Assembly: GCF_026262505.1 (NCBI RefSeq)
Contig: NC_067204.1
Span: forward strand, 11,116,522-11,180,521
From: Trichomonas vaginalis G3
Taxonomy: Eukaryota; Parabasalia; Trichomonadida; Trichomonadidae
Direction of reading: 5' to 3'
Length of the DNA stretch: 64,000 nucleotides
The notes under the pieces are model-generated. The model did not search any database. It was not told the DNA's origin and saw nothing but the letters and a program-made list of their open reading frames with translations. Numbering within the stretch: position 1 is the stretch's first letter; every line of letters begins with the position of its first letter. This document shows, one piece after another, positions 18,842 through 28,247 of the stretch. Made by a program: the position numbers and the translations under genes.

Positions 18842-19276
18842 TTACTTCATTATTCTCACTCTTCTTCTTGGCATTCGTGGTGGAAGTTGTTTCTTGACAT
18901 TTTCAATGAACTGTACATTCTCTTTTGTCTCAACTTCTTTCACTGGCGGGTCAGGATTCTTTGACTCGGTTTGTTTTTCAATGAAATTCACGAACTTTGC
19001 AATAAGCTCTTGGTTCGTTATTGAAAGTACATCTGGCTTCTTTTCTTCTGGTTCTATTGACTTTTCAGTTTGAACAGAAGGTTTTATATGGGCTTCGTGG
19101 ACTTCACCCTTACCATACACCTTAATGTTGTCGCTTTCTGCATTCGCTAATGGAACCTTTCTTTTTCTTACGTATATTTTACCATCTTTACTCTGACTTA
19201 CGTAATAGAAAGGATGTTGTATTCCTCTTGCGTCATTTAATATAATAGACTCTCGCTCTGATTTTGACAAGCTCAT
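18842..19276 (-). CDS. element B: 144-aa unknown protein with KDG/RK module
   Basis: The N-terminal part holds GIQHPFYYVSQSKDGKIYVR followed by KRKVPLANAE, related in pattern to the 78-aa protein at 16483. The middle is acidic and Pro/Glu-rich; the C-terminus is very basic (PPRMPRRRVRIMK). The gene ends 28 bases before the start of the major capsid gene. It may be a small virion or DNA-binding protein; not recognised. Confidence 0.5.
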   Translation of the reverse strand: MSLSKSERESIILNDARGIQHPFYYVSQSKDGKIYVRKRKVPLANAESDNIKVYGKGEVHEAHIKPSVQTEKSIEPEEKKPDVLSITNQELIAKFVNFIEKQTESKNPDPPVKEVETKENVQFIENVKKQLPPRMPRRRVRIMK

Positions 19277-19321
19277 TTTACATCGGTTAAAGTTTTAATT
19301 TTGTTTTTTATCTGCAGTCAA

Positions 19322-19582
19322 ATGACTCAGACAAGCCCTACGGACAAGACCCAAGGGGTCATAGATGTTGAAGCATTGAAGAAAGAAATTCGTGAGCAAA
19401 TTTTATCCGAACTGAAGGAACAAAAACAAGAACAAAATCCAGAGAGACCAAAGAGAAAACTTAGTGAAAAACAACTTGCTGCATTAGCTGCTGGAAGACA
19501 GAAGAACCCACGTTTGCTGGCGAAGAAAGCTAGAGAAGAAGCTGAAGCAAAAGCTAAAAAAGCTGAAGCAAAGAAAGAGTAA
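19322..19582 (+). CDS. element B: 86-aa Lys/Ala-rich basic protein
   Basis: Start taken at MTQTSPTDKTQG, since the longer frame has no ATG. A helical stretch (VEALKKEIREQILSELKEQ) leads into RPKRKLSEKQLAALAAGRQK and a C-terminal AKAKKAEAKKE tail. Probably a DNA-binding or core protein. It is divergent from the 144-aa gene and is followed by the 285-aa gene on the same strand after 24 bases containing TTTATTTTTAT. Confidence 0.5.
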   Translation: MTQTSPTDKTQGVIDVEALKKEIREQILSELKEQKQEQNPERPKRKLSEKQLAALAAGRQKNPRLLAKKAREEAEAKAKKAEAKKE

Positions 19583-19606
19583 ATGGTTTATTTTTATCAG
19601 AATTAA

Positions 19607-20464
19607 ATGTATAGACAAATACCTTTATCTGTTGCTTTCAGTAGTGAAAACCCTGACGTCAAAATAAAGGGGAACAGAGTAACGTTTAAGTTTCCAACAG
19701 ACTGGATTGTGAACATAAATGAAGAGAAGTACATTGGCATAACATCTATGTATATAACACGTGCTTTCAGAAAGGTTGACTTTATACTTCAAGTCGAGAT
19801 AGAAAATGACGAACAGTCTTTAAGCGCCCAAAACATTCACATATACAAATACTTTAAAGACGATACAACATTGCAACAATGTATGATTTCATTTAATGAG
19901 ATGTTCGAGAAAAAGTTCAACATTGAAGTACAAACTTTACAGCCTTTACGTGAGTTTCTTGCACAACTGAAAGAAGAAGGTAGTCAGCCACAACTTATAG
20001 ACTTTCATTATGAATTTAATGAAAATGAAGATGGAACTCATGACTGTCAGTTTGTTGTATTCTCACCATTCAATGAAGTCGCTAAAAAGAAAGAAAATCC
20101 ATTACGTATAAGATTTCAAATCTCTGAACCAAGTGATGATTTCAAGAATGTTTTCAATTATGATGCAATGCTTCCGAGGAAAAATGAATTTTCAAAGATT
20201 GTAACACCTGGCATTTGGGATAGAAAGCAAGCTATATTATATTCAAACTTAAGTAAGGGAGTTGAAAATGAGTTCATTGGTCATACAAGAACTACACCAC
20301 TGCCAAATCCTAAATACTATAAATTAACTGGCTTCAATCGTGAGTTTTGGATAGACATGTTCTCCACTCATGACCATAACTGCCCAGTGTTCTTACCTCC
20401 AGACCATAAGGACTGTCTCTACATTGAAGCACAACTCTTAAATTCTACAATAGCTGTATTGTAA
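19607..20464 (+). CDS. element B: beta-rich minor capsid candidate (285 aa)
   Basis: Rich in alternating strands with no helices of note near the start: VKIKGNRVTFKFPTDWIVNI, then EKYIGITSMYITRAF. The pattern (F-FP-W-V, then IGI) resembles the 293-aa gene at 35392. A penton-like or other minor capsid role fits the element type and size but is inferred. It ends convergent with the polymerase gene, separated by a 12-bp repeat tract. Confidence 0.5.
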   Translation: MYRQIPLSVAFSSENPDVKIKGNRVTFKFPTDWIVNINEEKYIGITSMYITRAFRKVDFILQVEIENDEQSLSAQNIHIYKYFKDDTTLQQCMISFNEMFEKKFNIEVQTLQPLREFLAQLKEEGSQPQLIDFHYEFNENEDGTHDCQFVVFSPFNEVAKKKENPLRIRFQISEPSDDFKNVFNYDAMLPRKNEFSKIVTPGIWDRKQAILYSNLSKGVENEFIGHTRTTPLPNPKYYKLTGFNREFWIDMFSTHDHNCPVFLPPDHKDCLYIEAQLLNSTIAVL

Positions 20465-20633
20465 AATCTACGCTAGCTTTATTTTTATCACGAATGACCT
20501 CATTGCTGACAAAAATAAATGACCTCATTCATGATCTCATTGCTGACCTCATTCATGACCTCATTCATGACCTCATTCATGATCTCATTCATGACCTCAT
20601 TCATGACCTCACTGCTGACAAAAATAAATGACC
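20465..20633. repeat. 12-bp repeat tract at convergent junction
   Basis: About ten variants of GACCTCATTCAT (with GATCTC and TGCTGA forms) between the 285-aa gene and the polymerase gene end. Contains AAAAATAAATG three times, a short motif seen near other gene ends of the element. No coding potential. Confidence 0.75.
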
Positions 20634-23600
20634 TCAGAACTTCAACTTACGAATAAAGCTTGTTTTAGTCGTTATTGAGAAGTTAAACTTCTCTTCAAAG
20701 CAAGGTTGACATGACTTACATAAGTCAAATCCAATCTCTTGACCGTCATAAAGTGCTTTATATAACTTCATAACACTGAACTCAGAGTCTTTGTCAAATT
20801 TTCCTTGCGGAACCATTAAACCTTTATCTTCATCATAGAAACACTGAACAGAGTCAGGAAACATTTCATTAGCGGTTAAAGCAATAACATCTTGCTTCAC
20901 GCCTTTCATTCTGCAGTGAAATGCAACTTCATTTAAATCATTCGTGAGTAAGTCTATGTAAGTCTTCTTTCCACAAAATATTGACTTGTATGCTAAACTT
21001 TGTTTTCCAGGTGTTATTTCTGCGAAGTCACTATGAAACTGACCAAGGTTTTTACCAATGAGAACTCTTCCATAACGTTTCTCAAACTCTTCAGCTAAAC
21101 GAGGGATATCTTCATTGTAGAGATGCATACTGTCGGTGTCGCTATAAAAGATGTCCATTCCTAAGTCTTCAGCAGTACAGAATACTTCACACATTATTCT
21201 CTTCGACATAGATAGAATGTTAACACCAAGTGGACAGAAGTTAAAGTGTCTGCAAATGCTTTTCGTTAGCTTGAAAATAGTTTTATCTGAACCATCCAAA
21301 CCTTCGAACTTCACTATATGGTTGTAGTTTCTGATGGCATATCTTATAGCATCTTTGTCATTTACTATGGTTATTTTTGACTCAATAGGAGATAGAATAG
21401 TTTTGCCATAAATACTGTTCAGAATGAGCTTTATATTTTCTTGCAAAGGATTTCCTTCTTTCTTATACTTTAACCTTAACTCAAACAACTTCTTTACTTC
21501 ATCTCTTATTCTAATATCTCTGTTTCCATCGTAATAGTATCCTTGCAACACTTCACATTTGACACCTTGATATTTTATGAGGTCTTGTAATGTTATATGG
21601 TCAACATACATGAGACAGCAAGTGTTTGAACTTCTGGGAACGTTAAGTTCTGGATTTAGTTCAGGGTCACAAACTATTAAAGGAAAGTGTCTATGTATTC
21701 CAATCTCTGTTATCTTAATGAGAACAAAGAAGCCGGACATAAACTTTTCACCAATGGGTTCCTTTTGGTCGTCATCGAATAAATGTCTCATGAGATACTC
21801 TGTGCTTAGCATCTCATCCTTCAATACTTTTGGAATTCCTTCTAAAGTATACAATCTTGCTATAGCTGATGGATATAATGAAACAGCGTCGAAGTCAGCA
21901 ATGAGTTTCTTTTTGCTCTTTTGTTTCATGTTATCTGACAACATACATCTTCCACCTTGAATGCATCTCGAAATAAATTCTCTTGGTTTATTTGAGAGGT
22001 CATAAAGATTTCCATTCGGGAAGTACACTCTGTTCTCAAATAATTTGTTAGCAATTGAACAAATACTAACGTAGTCATAAACGTTTAAATCAAATTCTTT
22101 CAATATGTCATTGCGGAACTTAACAAAACCTTCTCTTAAAATTCTTACATCTTGTTTGCAATAAAACGTGCTATATTTTTCTAAGTCGAAGTGGTTCTCA
22201 TCTATTCTGCAACCTTTGATGGAATCTATGTTCTTCATGAACGTTTCAATATCTTTTACAAACTTACATGCTTCAGAAATGACACCAGTTCTGTTGTCAT
22301 TTGCTAACAAAACACTGCTGTAGTAGTTGTATGGAAATACTTCTTTCGGTCCTGTTTGTAAGTTAAACATAGCAGGAAATAGTTTAAGTTTCTTATTTAT
22401 AACACTGTAAGAGTCTTTTATAATAATTGCCCTTCCTTTATATAAGCCAGTTATTTGCATTGTTCGTGAACCTTTAATGATGGGAGTTCCTTTCACTTCT
22501 GTCATGTGTCTTAAGATGAAGTTTATATCATAACTGAGGTTATGGAAATATATTAAACTCTTGTCAGGAAGTCGCTCCAAAAATTCTGTTGCACAGTTCT
22601 GACCCCAAATGCTTTCACTCACTGAACCATCTTCACTGTCATAACAGATGTTAAAAGCTTTATGAAAGCCATCCGTACTACACTCAAAGTCAGCAAAGAA
22701 AACGTGCTCAGGAATGAACTTGCACTTATTTTTATTTACTTCTTTTGACTCGGCTTTCTTCTTCAGTTGTACACAATACTTTGGAGCATATGTCAAATCT
22801 TTAAATGGTGCAAGGTTCTGTTTATATAAGTCAGTCGTATATGTGAAAAGTTTTCCATAAGAAATAGGTTCGAAATATTTGCACTCCCACAATGTTTTCA
22901 TAACATCCCATAGCGGTGTAGTTCTATCCATGCGAACTACATATTTATCTTCTCTCTTTGTATAAATCTTCATCTGTTTCTCAATGTTAATTCCACCACA
23001 CTCCTTCAAGATTTCTATATAGTTGCGAATGAAATATGTTGTCATTGGAAGTCTTTCATTTAGCATGTAGTGGTCTTCAACAAGAAGTAAGTCAATAGTT
23101 CGAGCAGTTTCACATTCTTTTGGTATGTATCTCTTTATTTCATTATGTCTTGAGTCATTGAAGTAACCAATGGTAACATTAAATGCTATACCTGTTGCGT
23201 CAGAAATTTCTTGTACTTTACTTTGAGGAAAGTCTCTAACACGAATGACTTCTCTCATGTGGTCAATAGTTTCTTCATCTACTTCAGCCTGAATGCAAGC
23301 ATAAACGAAACAATTGTCTTCTGTCATAAGTGCTGCAGTTCTTTTGTTCAATTCATTGAAGATTTGGTAGCGCTCAAGATTTATAGGTAATGTGCAAAGA
23401 TACTTCCAGAACTGACCGCTTCTCTTCTTATAAAACTTCTTTTCACCAAGGATTTCATTCCAGAAGTCATCTATATCTTGTTTATCTCCTGTTTGTTTAA
23501 GTCTGTTCAATAATCTTTTCTGTCTTTCTGTCAGTGTGCTTTCATCTCTATATGGTCTCTTTTTTGGTTTGCCTTTCTTTACATCTGACATCGTTAAGCC

Positions 23601-24485
23601 TTCATATTCTGTTAAATCATACATCTTTATTTCAGTAAGATTCTTTATGTTTGTCAAGAAGAAGTCATAGTGCATTTCAACAATACCTGCAGCATTTGCT
23701 TCTATCTCTGATATAAAGTTCTCCTTCAAGAGCTGATGTAGTAATGTTCCAATATTATTGAGGTTTAACGTAGAACATTCATACTTTCCACCAAGTTTAT
23801 AACATACCATCCATCTTTGTTGGGAGTTTATTTTAATCTTCTCTAAGAGTCTCATGAAAACCTTACCGAAATGTTTGTGTAAGTAGTCTCTGTTTGGTTC
23901 ATCTAAAGCTTCGATGTTAAAGTCAATGAGTCTATTGCCTGACTTCACATTTCTCTTCCTATTCTCTTCATCTTTCTTTAACCATCTCTCACCTTCTTTT
24001 GGTTTGTCGTCAATGGAACGAATGACATCGTTAGCTTTGCGAACTTGTTCTATAGCGCTCTTAAACATCTCTCTTCTCTGTTGTTTCAGTGTGTCGTCTC
24101 TCTTTCGTGTTTCACCAACGTTTGCATTTGTTATGTCAAACATCTCTTGACGAACATCATGCGAAAGAGCTTTACGAGTATGACCAACGTTCGCATTTGT
24201 TATGTCAAACATCTCTTGACGAACATCATGAGGTACTGAACGTCTATGATATAAGTCAATAGCAACGTCATTTAAAGGAAATGCTCTTGCATGGACTTCG
24301 TCCTCGCCGCGTTGCGGCTTTATGAACTCATGAATTCTATCATAACTTATTGCACCATTATAGTCATTGAGGATGTCAGCGAGTGCTTTTTTGTTTGTCG
24401 AGTAATGCTTTGCTACTTCTATGTTAGCTTCTGTAAGAAGTTGTTTTATTTCCGAGTGTTCTAACTTAGACAACTTCCGATACAT
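20634..24485 (-). CDS. element B: protein-primed family B DNA polymerase
   Basis: 1283 aa, the expected size for a Polinton pPolB. The exonuclease motifs are DFECSTDG near residue 598 (Exo I), HNLSYDINFI near 645 (Exo II) and YCKQDVRIL near 776 (Exo III). Polymerase motifs are DFDAVSLYPSAI near 867 (A), LILNSIYGKT near 1023 (B) and FYSDTDSMHLY near 1115 (C). It copies the element DNA, probably with a terminal protein as primer. The N-terminal 560 residues are not recognised; they carry two copies of VRQEMFDITNANVG and a GC-rich palindromic insert encoding KPQRGEDEVH near residue 60. The frame is complete. Confidence 0.95.
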   Translation of the reverse strand: MYRKLSKLEHSEIKQLLTEANIEVAKHYSTNKKALADILNDYNGAISYDRIHEFIKPQRGEDEVHARAFPLNDVAIDLYHRRSVPHDVRQEMFDITNANVGHTRKALSHDVRQEMFDITNANVGETRKRDDTLKQQRREMFKSAIEQVRKANDVIRSIDDKPKEGERWLKKDEENRKRNVKSGNRLIDFNIEALDEPNRDYLHKHFGKVFMRLLEKIKINSQQRWMVCYKLGGKYECSTLNLNNIGTLLHQLLKENFISEIEANAAGIVEMHYDFFLTNIKNLTEIKMYDLTEYEGLTMSDVKKGKPKKRPYRDESTLTERQKRLLNRLKQTGDKQDIDDFWNEILGEKKFYKKRSGQFWKYLCTLPINLERYQIFNELNKRTAALMTEDNCFVYACIQAEVDEETIDHMREVIRVRDFPQSKVQEISDATGIAFNVTIGYFNDSRHNEIKRYIPKECETARTIDLLLVEDHYMLNERLPMTTYFIRNYIEILKECGGINIEKQMKIYTKREDKYVVRMDRTTPLWDVMKTLWECKYFEPISYGKLFTYTTDLYKQNLAPFKDLTYAPKYCVQLKKKAESKEVNKNKCKFIPEHVFFADFECSTDGFHKAFNICYDSEDGSVSESIWGQNCATEFLERLPDKSLIYFHNLSYDINFILRHMTEVKGTPIIKGSRTMQITGLYKGRAIIIKDSYSVINKKLKLFPAMFNLQTGPKEVFPYNYYSSVLLANDNRTGVISEACKFVKDIETFMKNIDSIKGCRIDENHFDLEKYSTFYCKQDVRILREGFVKFRNDILKEFDLNVYDYVSICSIANKLFENRVYFPNGNLYDLSNKPREFISRCIQGGRCMLSDNMKQKSKKKLIADFDAVSLYPSAIARLYTLEGIPKVLKDEMLSTEYLMRHLFDDDQKEPIGEKFMSGFFVLIKITEIGIHRHFPLIVCDPELNPELNVPRSSNTCCLMYVDHITLQDLIKYQGVKCEVLQGYYYDGNRDIRIRDEVKKLFELRLKYKKEGNPLQENIKLILNSIYGKTILSPIESKITIVNDKDAIRYAIRNYNHIVKFEGLDGSDKTIFKLTKSICRHFNFCPLGVNILSMSKRIMCEVFCTAEDLGMDIFYSDTDSMHLYNEDIPRLAEEFEKRYGRVLIGKNLGQFHSDFAEITPGKQSLAYKSIFCGKKTYIDLLTNDLNEVAFHCRMKGVKQDVIALTANEMFPDSVQCFYDEDKGLMVPQGKFDKDSEFSVMKLYKALYDGQEIGFDLCKSCQPCFEEKFNFSITTKTSFIRKLKF

Positions 24486-24572
24486 CTTTAGTAGGAAATA
24501 AAAAAATATTTTGAAAAAATTAAAATAAAATATTAAAGTTATTTTTCAAAATAATTTAATATTTTTATTTTA

Positions 24573-25046
24573 ATGAAACACATGCAAGATTGCAAGTTCT
24601 TTTCATACAATGCTCTCGCTACTGCCATCAAGAATGAGTTCAATAATGCTTCAAATGTTAATGTTATCTTTAACAAGAAGTTTGTGAAAGAATCTAAGTT
24701 TGGTCAGTATGTCAGACCATTAGCTATCGTCATTGACCGCAAACGTTATACTTCACAAGAGTTAGCAGTAGTTTTGAAACAAAAGAGTTTCTTCGTGAAT
24801 GTCAAAGATACTCATTATACTGTTATAAAGAACTCTAACATTGACTTCTTCAGTATTGCTTTAAATCTTTCCGAACAGAAAGAATATAAGAAGGGTGAAA
24901 CAAATGTGAAATATTATCCTTCATCTCTGAAGACAATAACGAACAAAGATGTTATACAGAAATTCTTACCAAAGGTTGAAGAAGCTTCTATTGACATTGA
25001 CGAAGGAAGTGAAATGGTTGAAGAAATAGACCCTGAAGTTATTTAA
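24573..25046 (+). CDS. element B: 157-aa unknown protein
   Basis: Starts MKHMQDCKFFSYNALATAI after a TTTTTATTTTAA tract, divergent from the polymerase gene (87 bases apart). Mixed alpha/beta with an acidic C-terminus (EEASIDIDEGSEMVEEID). It is also kept, nearly unchanged, in element C. The position next to the polymerase suggests a replication-linked role, for example a terminal or single-strand-binding protein, but nothing in the sequence proves it. Confidence 0.55.
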   Translation: MKHMQDCKFFSYNALATAIKNEFNNASNVNVIFNKKFVKESKFGQYVRPLAIVIDRKRYTSQELAVVLKQKSFFVNVKDTHYTVIKNSNIDFFSIALNLSEQKEYKKGETNVKYYPSSLKTITNKDVIQKFLPKVEEASIDIDEGSEMVEEIDPEVI

Positions 25047-25371
25047 GCAAAAATATATTTTTGAATAACTGAAAGTGTCACCACGTCACCATGTGCTACC
25101 AGGTTAATTAACTTCTTTTAAAAATGATGACAACATGACATTTTGACAACAGTCCAGGATTAATGCAAAAATGAATGTTATCGTTAATGTTATCGTTAAT
25201 GTTATCGTTTATGTTATCAGTGTCGAACATAATTGACGTAGGATTCATGACTTCTTCGTAAATGAGTGTAAATATAGCACAAAAATATATTTTAGGTGAA
25301 GAGGTGAGATCTCACCCGTTTTTTCACCTCTTTTTTCACCTCATTCTCTTTTCGTTAATGTTGTCGTGACT
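25047..25371. promoter_or_regulatory. convergent junction with GGTGA palindrome cluster 2
   Basis: Contains a short tandem of GTTATCGTTAAT (about 25168-25215) and then GGTGAAGAGGTGAGATCTCACC with further TCACCT half-sites (25293-25344). The centre GGTGAGATCTCACC is a perfect palindrome. It lies between two convergent gene ends, so it could end transcription, bind an element-coded protein, or both. Confidence 0.6.
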
Positions 25372-26196
25372 TCATTCTTCCTCTTTGAAGTTATCGAAAT
25401 ATTCTGTTATTTTTTCCTTCAGTAATGTTAAGTCTTCTTTGAATGTAAGTATTGTGCAACCTTTGATGTCATAGTGTGTTTGAGGAAGAGTATTTTTGAC
25501 AATTTCCTTTATTTGCTCATTCGGTGTCATTGAAATCGGTAAGTTTTCACGATAGAACCAGTTTCTGTCAGATTTATATATTTTAGCTAAGTCATAAAAG
25601 CTCTTGTTGTTTCTTCTGACTAAATGCAACATAACCATATCTTTATCTTCTTCTTTCTCCAATTCTTCAGTATATATCATATACCTATAACTCTTTTCCT
25701 TTCCTTTTGGTACTGAACGTGGTATTCTTTTCTGTATGCTTTTGTCTTTGGATTCAATGACTTCATCTTTTGCATGAAGTTTCTTTTCCATCTCTCCACG
25801 TTCTGCTTTATATAGTTCATCTAACATCATGAAAATATAACAAGCATAACGAGGTGAAGCCCATATTGCTACAGCGTTTACTAAAAGTCTATGAACATAA
25901 TAACCTTTCAAACCAGGAGCCAAATTCTTGCGATTTTCATACGGAATCTCTTCTCTCGGTTTTCCGAGGGAAGCAATCATATGAGGAAATTCTTCTAAAA
26001 GTTCTTTTGTCTGTTGGTTTTCAAACCAATGATATGCTTGCTTTGTAGAACGAGCATTCATTATACTTTGCATTTGGTACATGTCATCTTTGACTGAACG
26101 AATGAGACGTAACTGTTTGTTATACTGTATGTACTCGTATTCTTCATTTATGGCTTCATGAACGATAGCAGTTGTTGTGTTCTCTGATGTTGACAT
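25372..26196 (-). CDS. element B: KilA-N domain protein (274 aa)
   Basis: Start at MSTSENTT, the only in-frame ATG. Residues about 50-135 match the KilA-N DNA-binding fold of large DNA viruses and phages: W-F-N near the start, then GYYVHRLLVNAVAIWASPRY and a following helix IFMMLDELY. A coiled stretch and a conserved C-terminal region (YDLAKIYKSDRNWFYRENLP) follow. In element C the flanks are nearly identical but the KilA-N domain itself is much diverged. A regulator or site-binding protein of the element is the likely role. Confidence 0.8.
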   Translation of the reverse strand: MSTSENTTTAIVHEAINEEYEYIQYNKQLRLIRSVKDDMYQMQSIMNARSTKQAYHWFENQQTKELLEEFPHMIASLGKPREEIPYENRKNLAPGLKGYYVHRLLVNAVAIWASPRYACYIFMMLDELYKAERGEMEKKLHAKDEVIESKDKSIQKRIPRSVPKGKEKSYRYMIYTEELEKEEDKDMVMLHLVRRNNKSFYDLAKIYKSDRNWFYRENLPISMTPNEQIKEIVKNTLPQTHYDIKGCTILTFKEDLTLLKEKITEYFDNFKEEE

Positions 26197-26220
26197 TACT
26201 GTCTTTACATACAAGATAAA
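26197..26220 (-). promoter_or_regulatory. shared 5' leader motif (KilA-N gene)
   Basis: Read on the minus strand, TTATCTTGTATGTAAAGACA directly precedes the start codon. The same motif precedes the genes starting at 26896 and, in element C, those at 47770, 48469 and 49616. The ATG inside it is followed at once by TAA, so it is a leader or promoter element, not the start. Confidence 0.6.
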
Positions 26221-26284
26221 AAAATAAATAAAAATAAAACTAACTTTATTTTCTGACTTTCACAAAAGACCAAAAATAAACGCT

Positions 26285-26896
26285 TTACATGTATTTTTCA
26301 GCAACTTCGTCAAATAATTTTATAGCTTTATCTATCTCATCTACTTCAAACGTTTCTTTACCTTTCGTGGGAGCACCATACATTTTCTCAAAAACTTCAA
26401 GCAGTTCTGTTTCAGCAGCTCTCATATCATTAACAAACACAACCTTGACTCTATTGACTGTACTGTCATATCTTTGAGTTATATTATATGTCCTTCCTAT
26501 CTTATATCTTTTTGTGTTGAAGTCCTTCGGTTTCTGAACGATGTAAAGTAAGCCTTCACTGCAACGTTCCGTATCGAATGAACCATATGTTATGAAGTTA
26601 TATCCAACAACTGGGTCTAACCATAACAAAACTATTGGTATAAGACTTTTGTCTATAAGATATGCTCTTGTTCCATGAAATGCTACTGATATCATAAGCT
26701 CAGGATTTCTTGTCAAAATTTTCTGAGTTGAAGCATTTCTAACCCAGTCGTTTGTTTTCTTTCCAGATGGAGATATAATGTCTGACAAAGAATATTTGTT
26801 GTATTTCTTTGAGTATCTTACGTTTAAATCACCTATTCTAACCACTTTGGTGTCATTGTCTATCTTTCTAACTGTTTCAAACTCAATGTTTGTCAT
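26285..26896 (-). CDS. element B: KilA-N-like/T5orf172 protein (203 aa)
   Basis: Start at MTNIEFETVRK, after the shared leader motif. The N-terminal 115 residues resemble a diverged KilA-N domain (DWVRNASTQKIL, then SLIPIVLLWLDPVVGYNF). The C-terminal part has the T5orf172 / GIY-YIG-like pattern: GLLYIVQ, KIGRT, RYDSTVNRVKVVFVNDMRAAE and FEKMYGAPTKGKETFEVD. This domain pairing is known in nucleocytoplasmic large DNA viruses and phages; GIY-YIG relatives are nucleases, but activity of this branch is uncertain. Confidence 0.75.
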   Translation of the reverse strand: MTNIEFETVRKIDNDTKVVRIGDLNVRYSKKYNKYSLSDIISPSGKKTNDWVRNASTQKILTRNPELMISVAFHGTRAYLIDKSLIPIVLLWLDPVVGYNFITYGSFDTERCSEGLLYIVQKPKDFNTKRYKIGRTYNITQRYDSTVNRVKVVFVNDMRAAETELLEVFEKMYGAPTKGKETFEVDEIDKAIKLFDEVAEKYM

Positions 26897-27073
26897 TACT
26901 GTCTTTACATACAAAATAAAAAAATAAATAAAAATAAAATTAGCGTTATTTTTCTAACTAATGAAATTCATTATTTTTGTGCTGAATTCAATAAAAATAA
27001 TTTTTAGGTGAAGAGGTGAGATCTCACCTTTTTTTCACCTAATTTTTCACCTCTTTTTTCACCTATTTTTTCA
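26897..27073. promoter_or_regulatory. leader motif and GGTGA palindrome cluster 3
   Basis: The leader motif (26897-26919) is followed by an AATAAAAATAAAA tract and, at 27004-27073, GGTGAAGAGGTGAGATCTCACC with four more TCACCT half-sites. It lies between the 3' end of the 314-aa gene and the start of the T5orf172 gene. Confidence 0.6.
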
Positions 27074-28015
27074 CAAGCGTTTTACATGAATTGTACGATG
27101 TATATTTGAAATCCTAAACAATTTCGTAGCTTCAATTTCTTCTTTTAGTACATCGAATGTTTTAATCATGCCGAAAGTCTCTTTATATTTCTTCTTGACG
27201 TCAGACAGAAGGAAATCTTCTGCAGTTGGATAGTTTTTGTTCAGAAATGTCAACATATCCATTTTATCTTCTGCTGGCTTTTCTGCTTCTTTCTTTAAGT
27301 CTGCATAGTCGTTTCGCATTCTTTCTATCTCTTTGATTGAGTAGTTATATTTTCTTATTGCTGCTTTACATTTTGAACATTGCGGATTCATTTTTGCGTT
27401 ATACATTGAAATAAAACCAGCTAGAACAACTAAGGCGTCAATGGTTTTCTTTAACTCAAAAGCTGTTGGTTTTAACTGTTCATGCCATACCTTACCTCTT
27501 CTATCTTTATCTCTTATTTCCCAAACACATTTTGCAACTAATGAAACAAAGTTATCGTATGTCTTAAACTCCACCGATTTATATATGTCAGAAATATTTT
27601 TATAAACCATGTCGCAATCTTTGTCCATAACTTTATGGTTGCAATGATATCCTAGAAACTCATAATTTACTTTACGTATGAATTTCTTTATTTCTACTGA
27701 GTCAGTTGGTTTCACTTCTATTTCGTCGAATTCAGGAATAGTTAGTTTTTGCTGTTGGATTTCAGGCAATTTGGGTAAATGGTCAATAATGTCCTGCATT
27801 TCATAAAGATACTGTTCATTTGTTTCATCTTTCGCACTATAGTCTAAATTACTTGTTAAAAGTTCTTGCTTTATCTTCTGGATTTCTGTTTCAAAAATAT
27901 ATGAAGAAGGAATAAAGCTTTTCATCTCTACCAACATTGACGTAGGATTCATGACTAACGAGTTTGGTGCTGTAGTTGTGGCTTGAATTGTTGTTGTGCC
28001 GATTGTTGAAATCAT
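27071..28015 (-). CDS. element B: 314-aa unknown protein with CxxC
   Basis: Start taken at MISTIGTTT, because the element C copy starts there right after the shared leader motif. A Thr-rich start is followed by a helical protein with CNHKVMDKDCDMVYK near residue 130 and a CSKC pair near residue 220, which could bind a metal together. No family was recognised. It is part of the leftward group with the two KilA-like genes and the integrase. Confidence 0.6.
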   Translation of the reverse strand: MISTIGTTTIQATTTAPNSLVMNPTSMLVEMKSFIPSSYIFETEIQKIKQELLTSNLDYSAKDETNEQYLYEMQDIIDHLPKLPEIQQQKLTIPEFDEIEVKPTDSVEIKKFIRKVNYEFLGYHCNHKVMDKDCDMVYKNISDIYKSVEFKTYDNFVSLVAKCVWEIRDKDRRGKVWHEQLKPTAFELKKTIDALVVLAGFISMYNAKMNPQCSKCKAAIRKYNYSIKEIERMRNDYADLKKEAEKPAEDKMDMLTFLNKNYPTAEDFLLSDVKKKYKETFGMIKTFDVLKEEIEATKLFRISNIHRTIHVKRL

Positions 28016-28247
28016 ATCTTTTATACAAAATAAAAAAATAAATAATTTTAAAACTAACTTTATTTTTTCTATCTTAAGGAAATTCATGAAAATTCGTGAG
28101 GGTGAGAAAACAGGTGAGAAAACGGGTGAGATCTCACCTCTTCACCTAAAATATATTTTTGGTGTAAATTTATGACAAAAATAAATGGTACCATTAATAA
28201 TACATGACTGTTCTCATTCATGTCTGATTTACATCTAATGAAAAAGT
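28016..28247. promoter_or_regulatory. leader motif and GGTGA palindrome cluster 4
   Basis: A weaker form of the leader motif (28016-28038), then, at 28100-28148, three TGAGAAAA-type half-sites leading to GGTGAGATCTCACC and TTCACCT. It sits between the 5' end of the 314-aa gene and the 3' end of the integrase gene. Confidence 0.55.
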
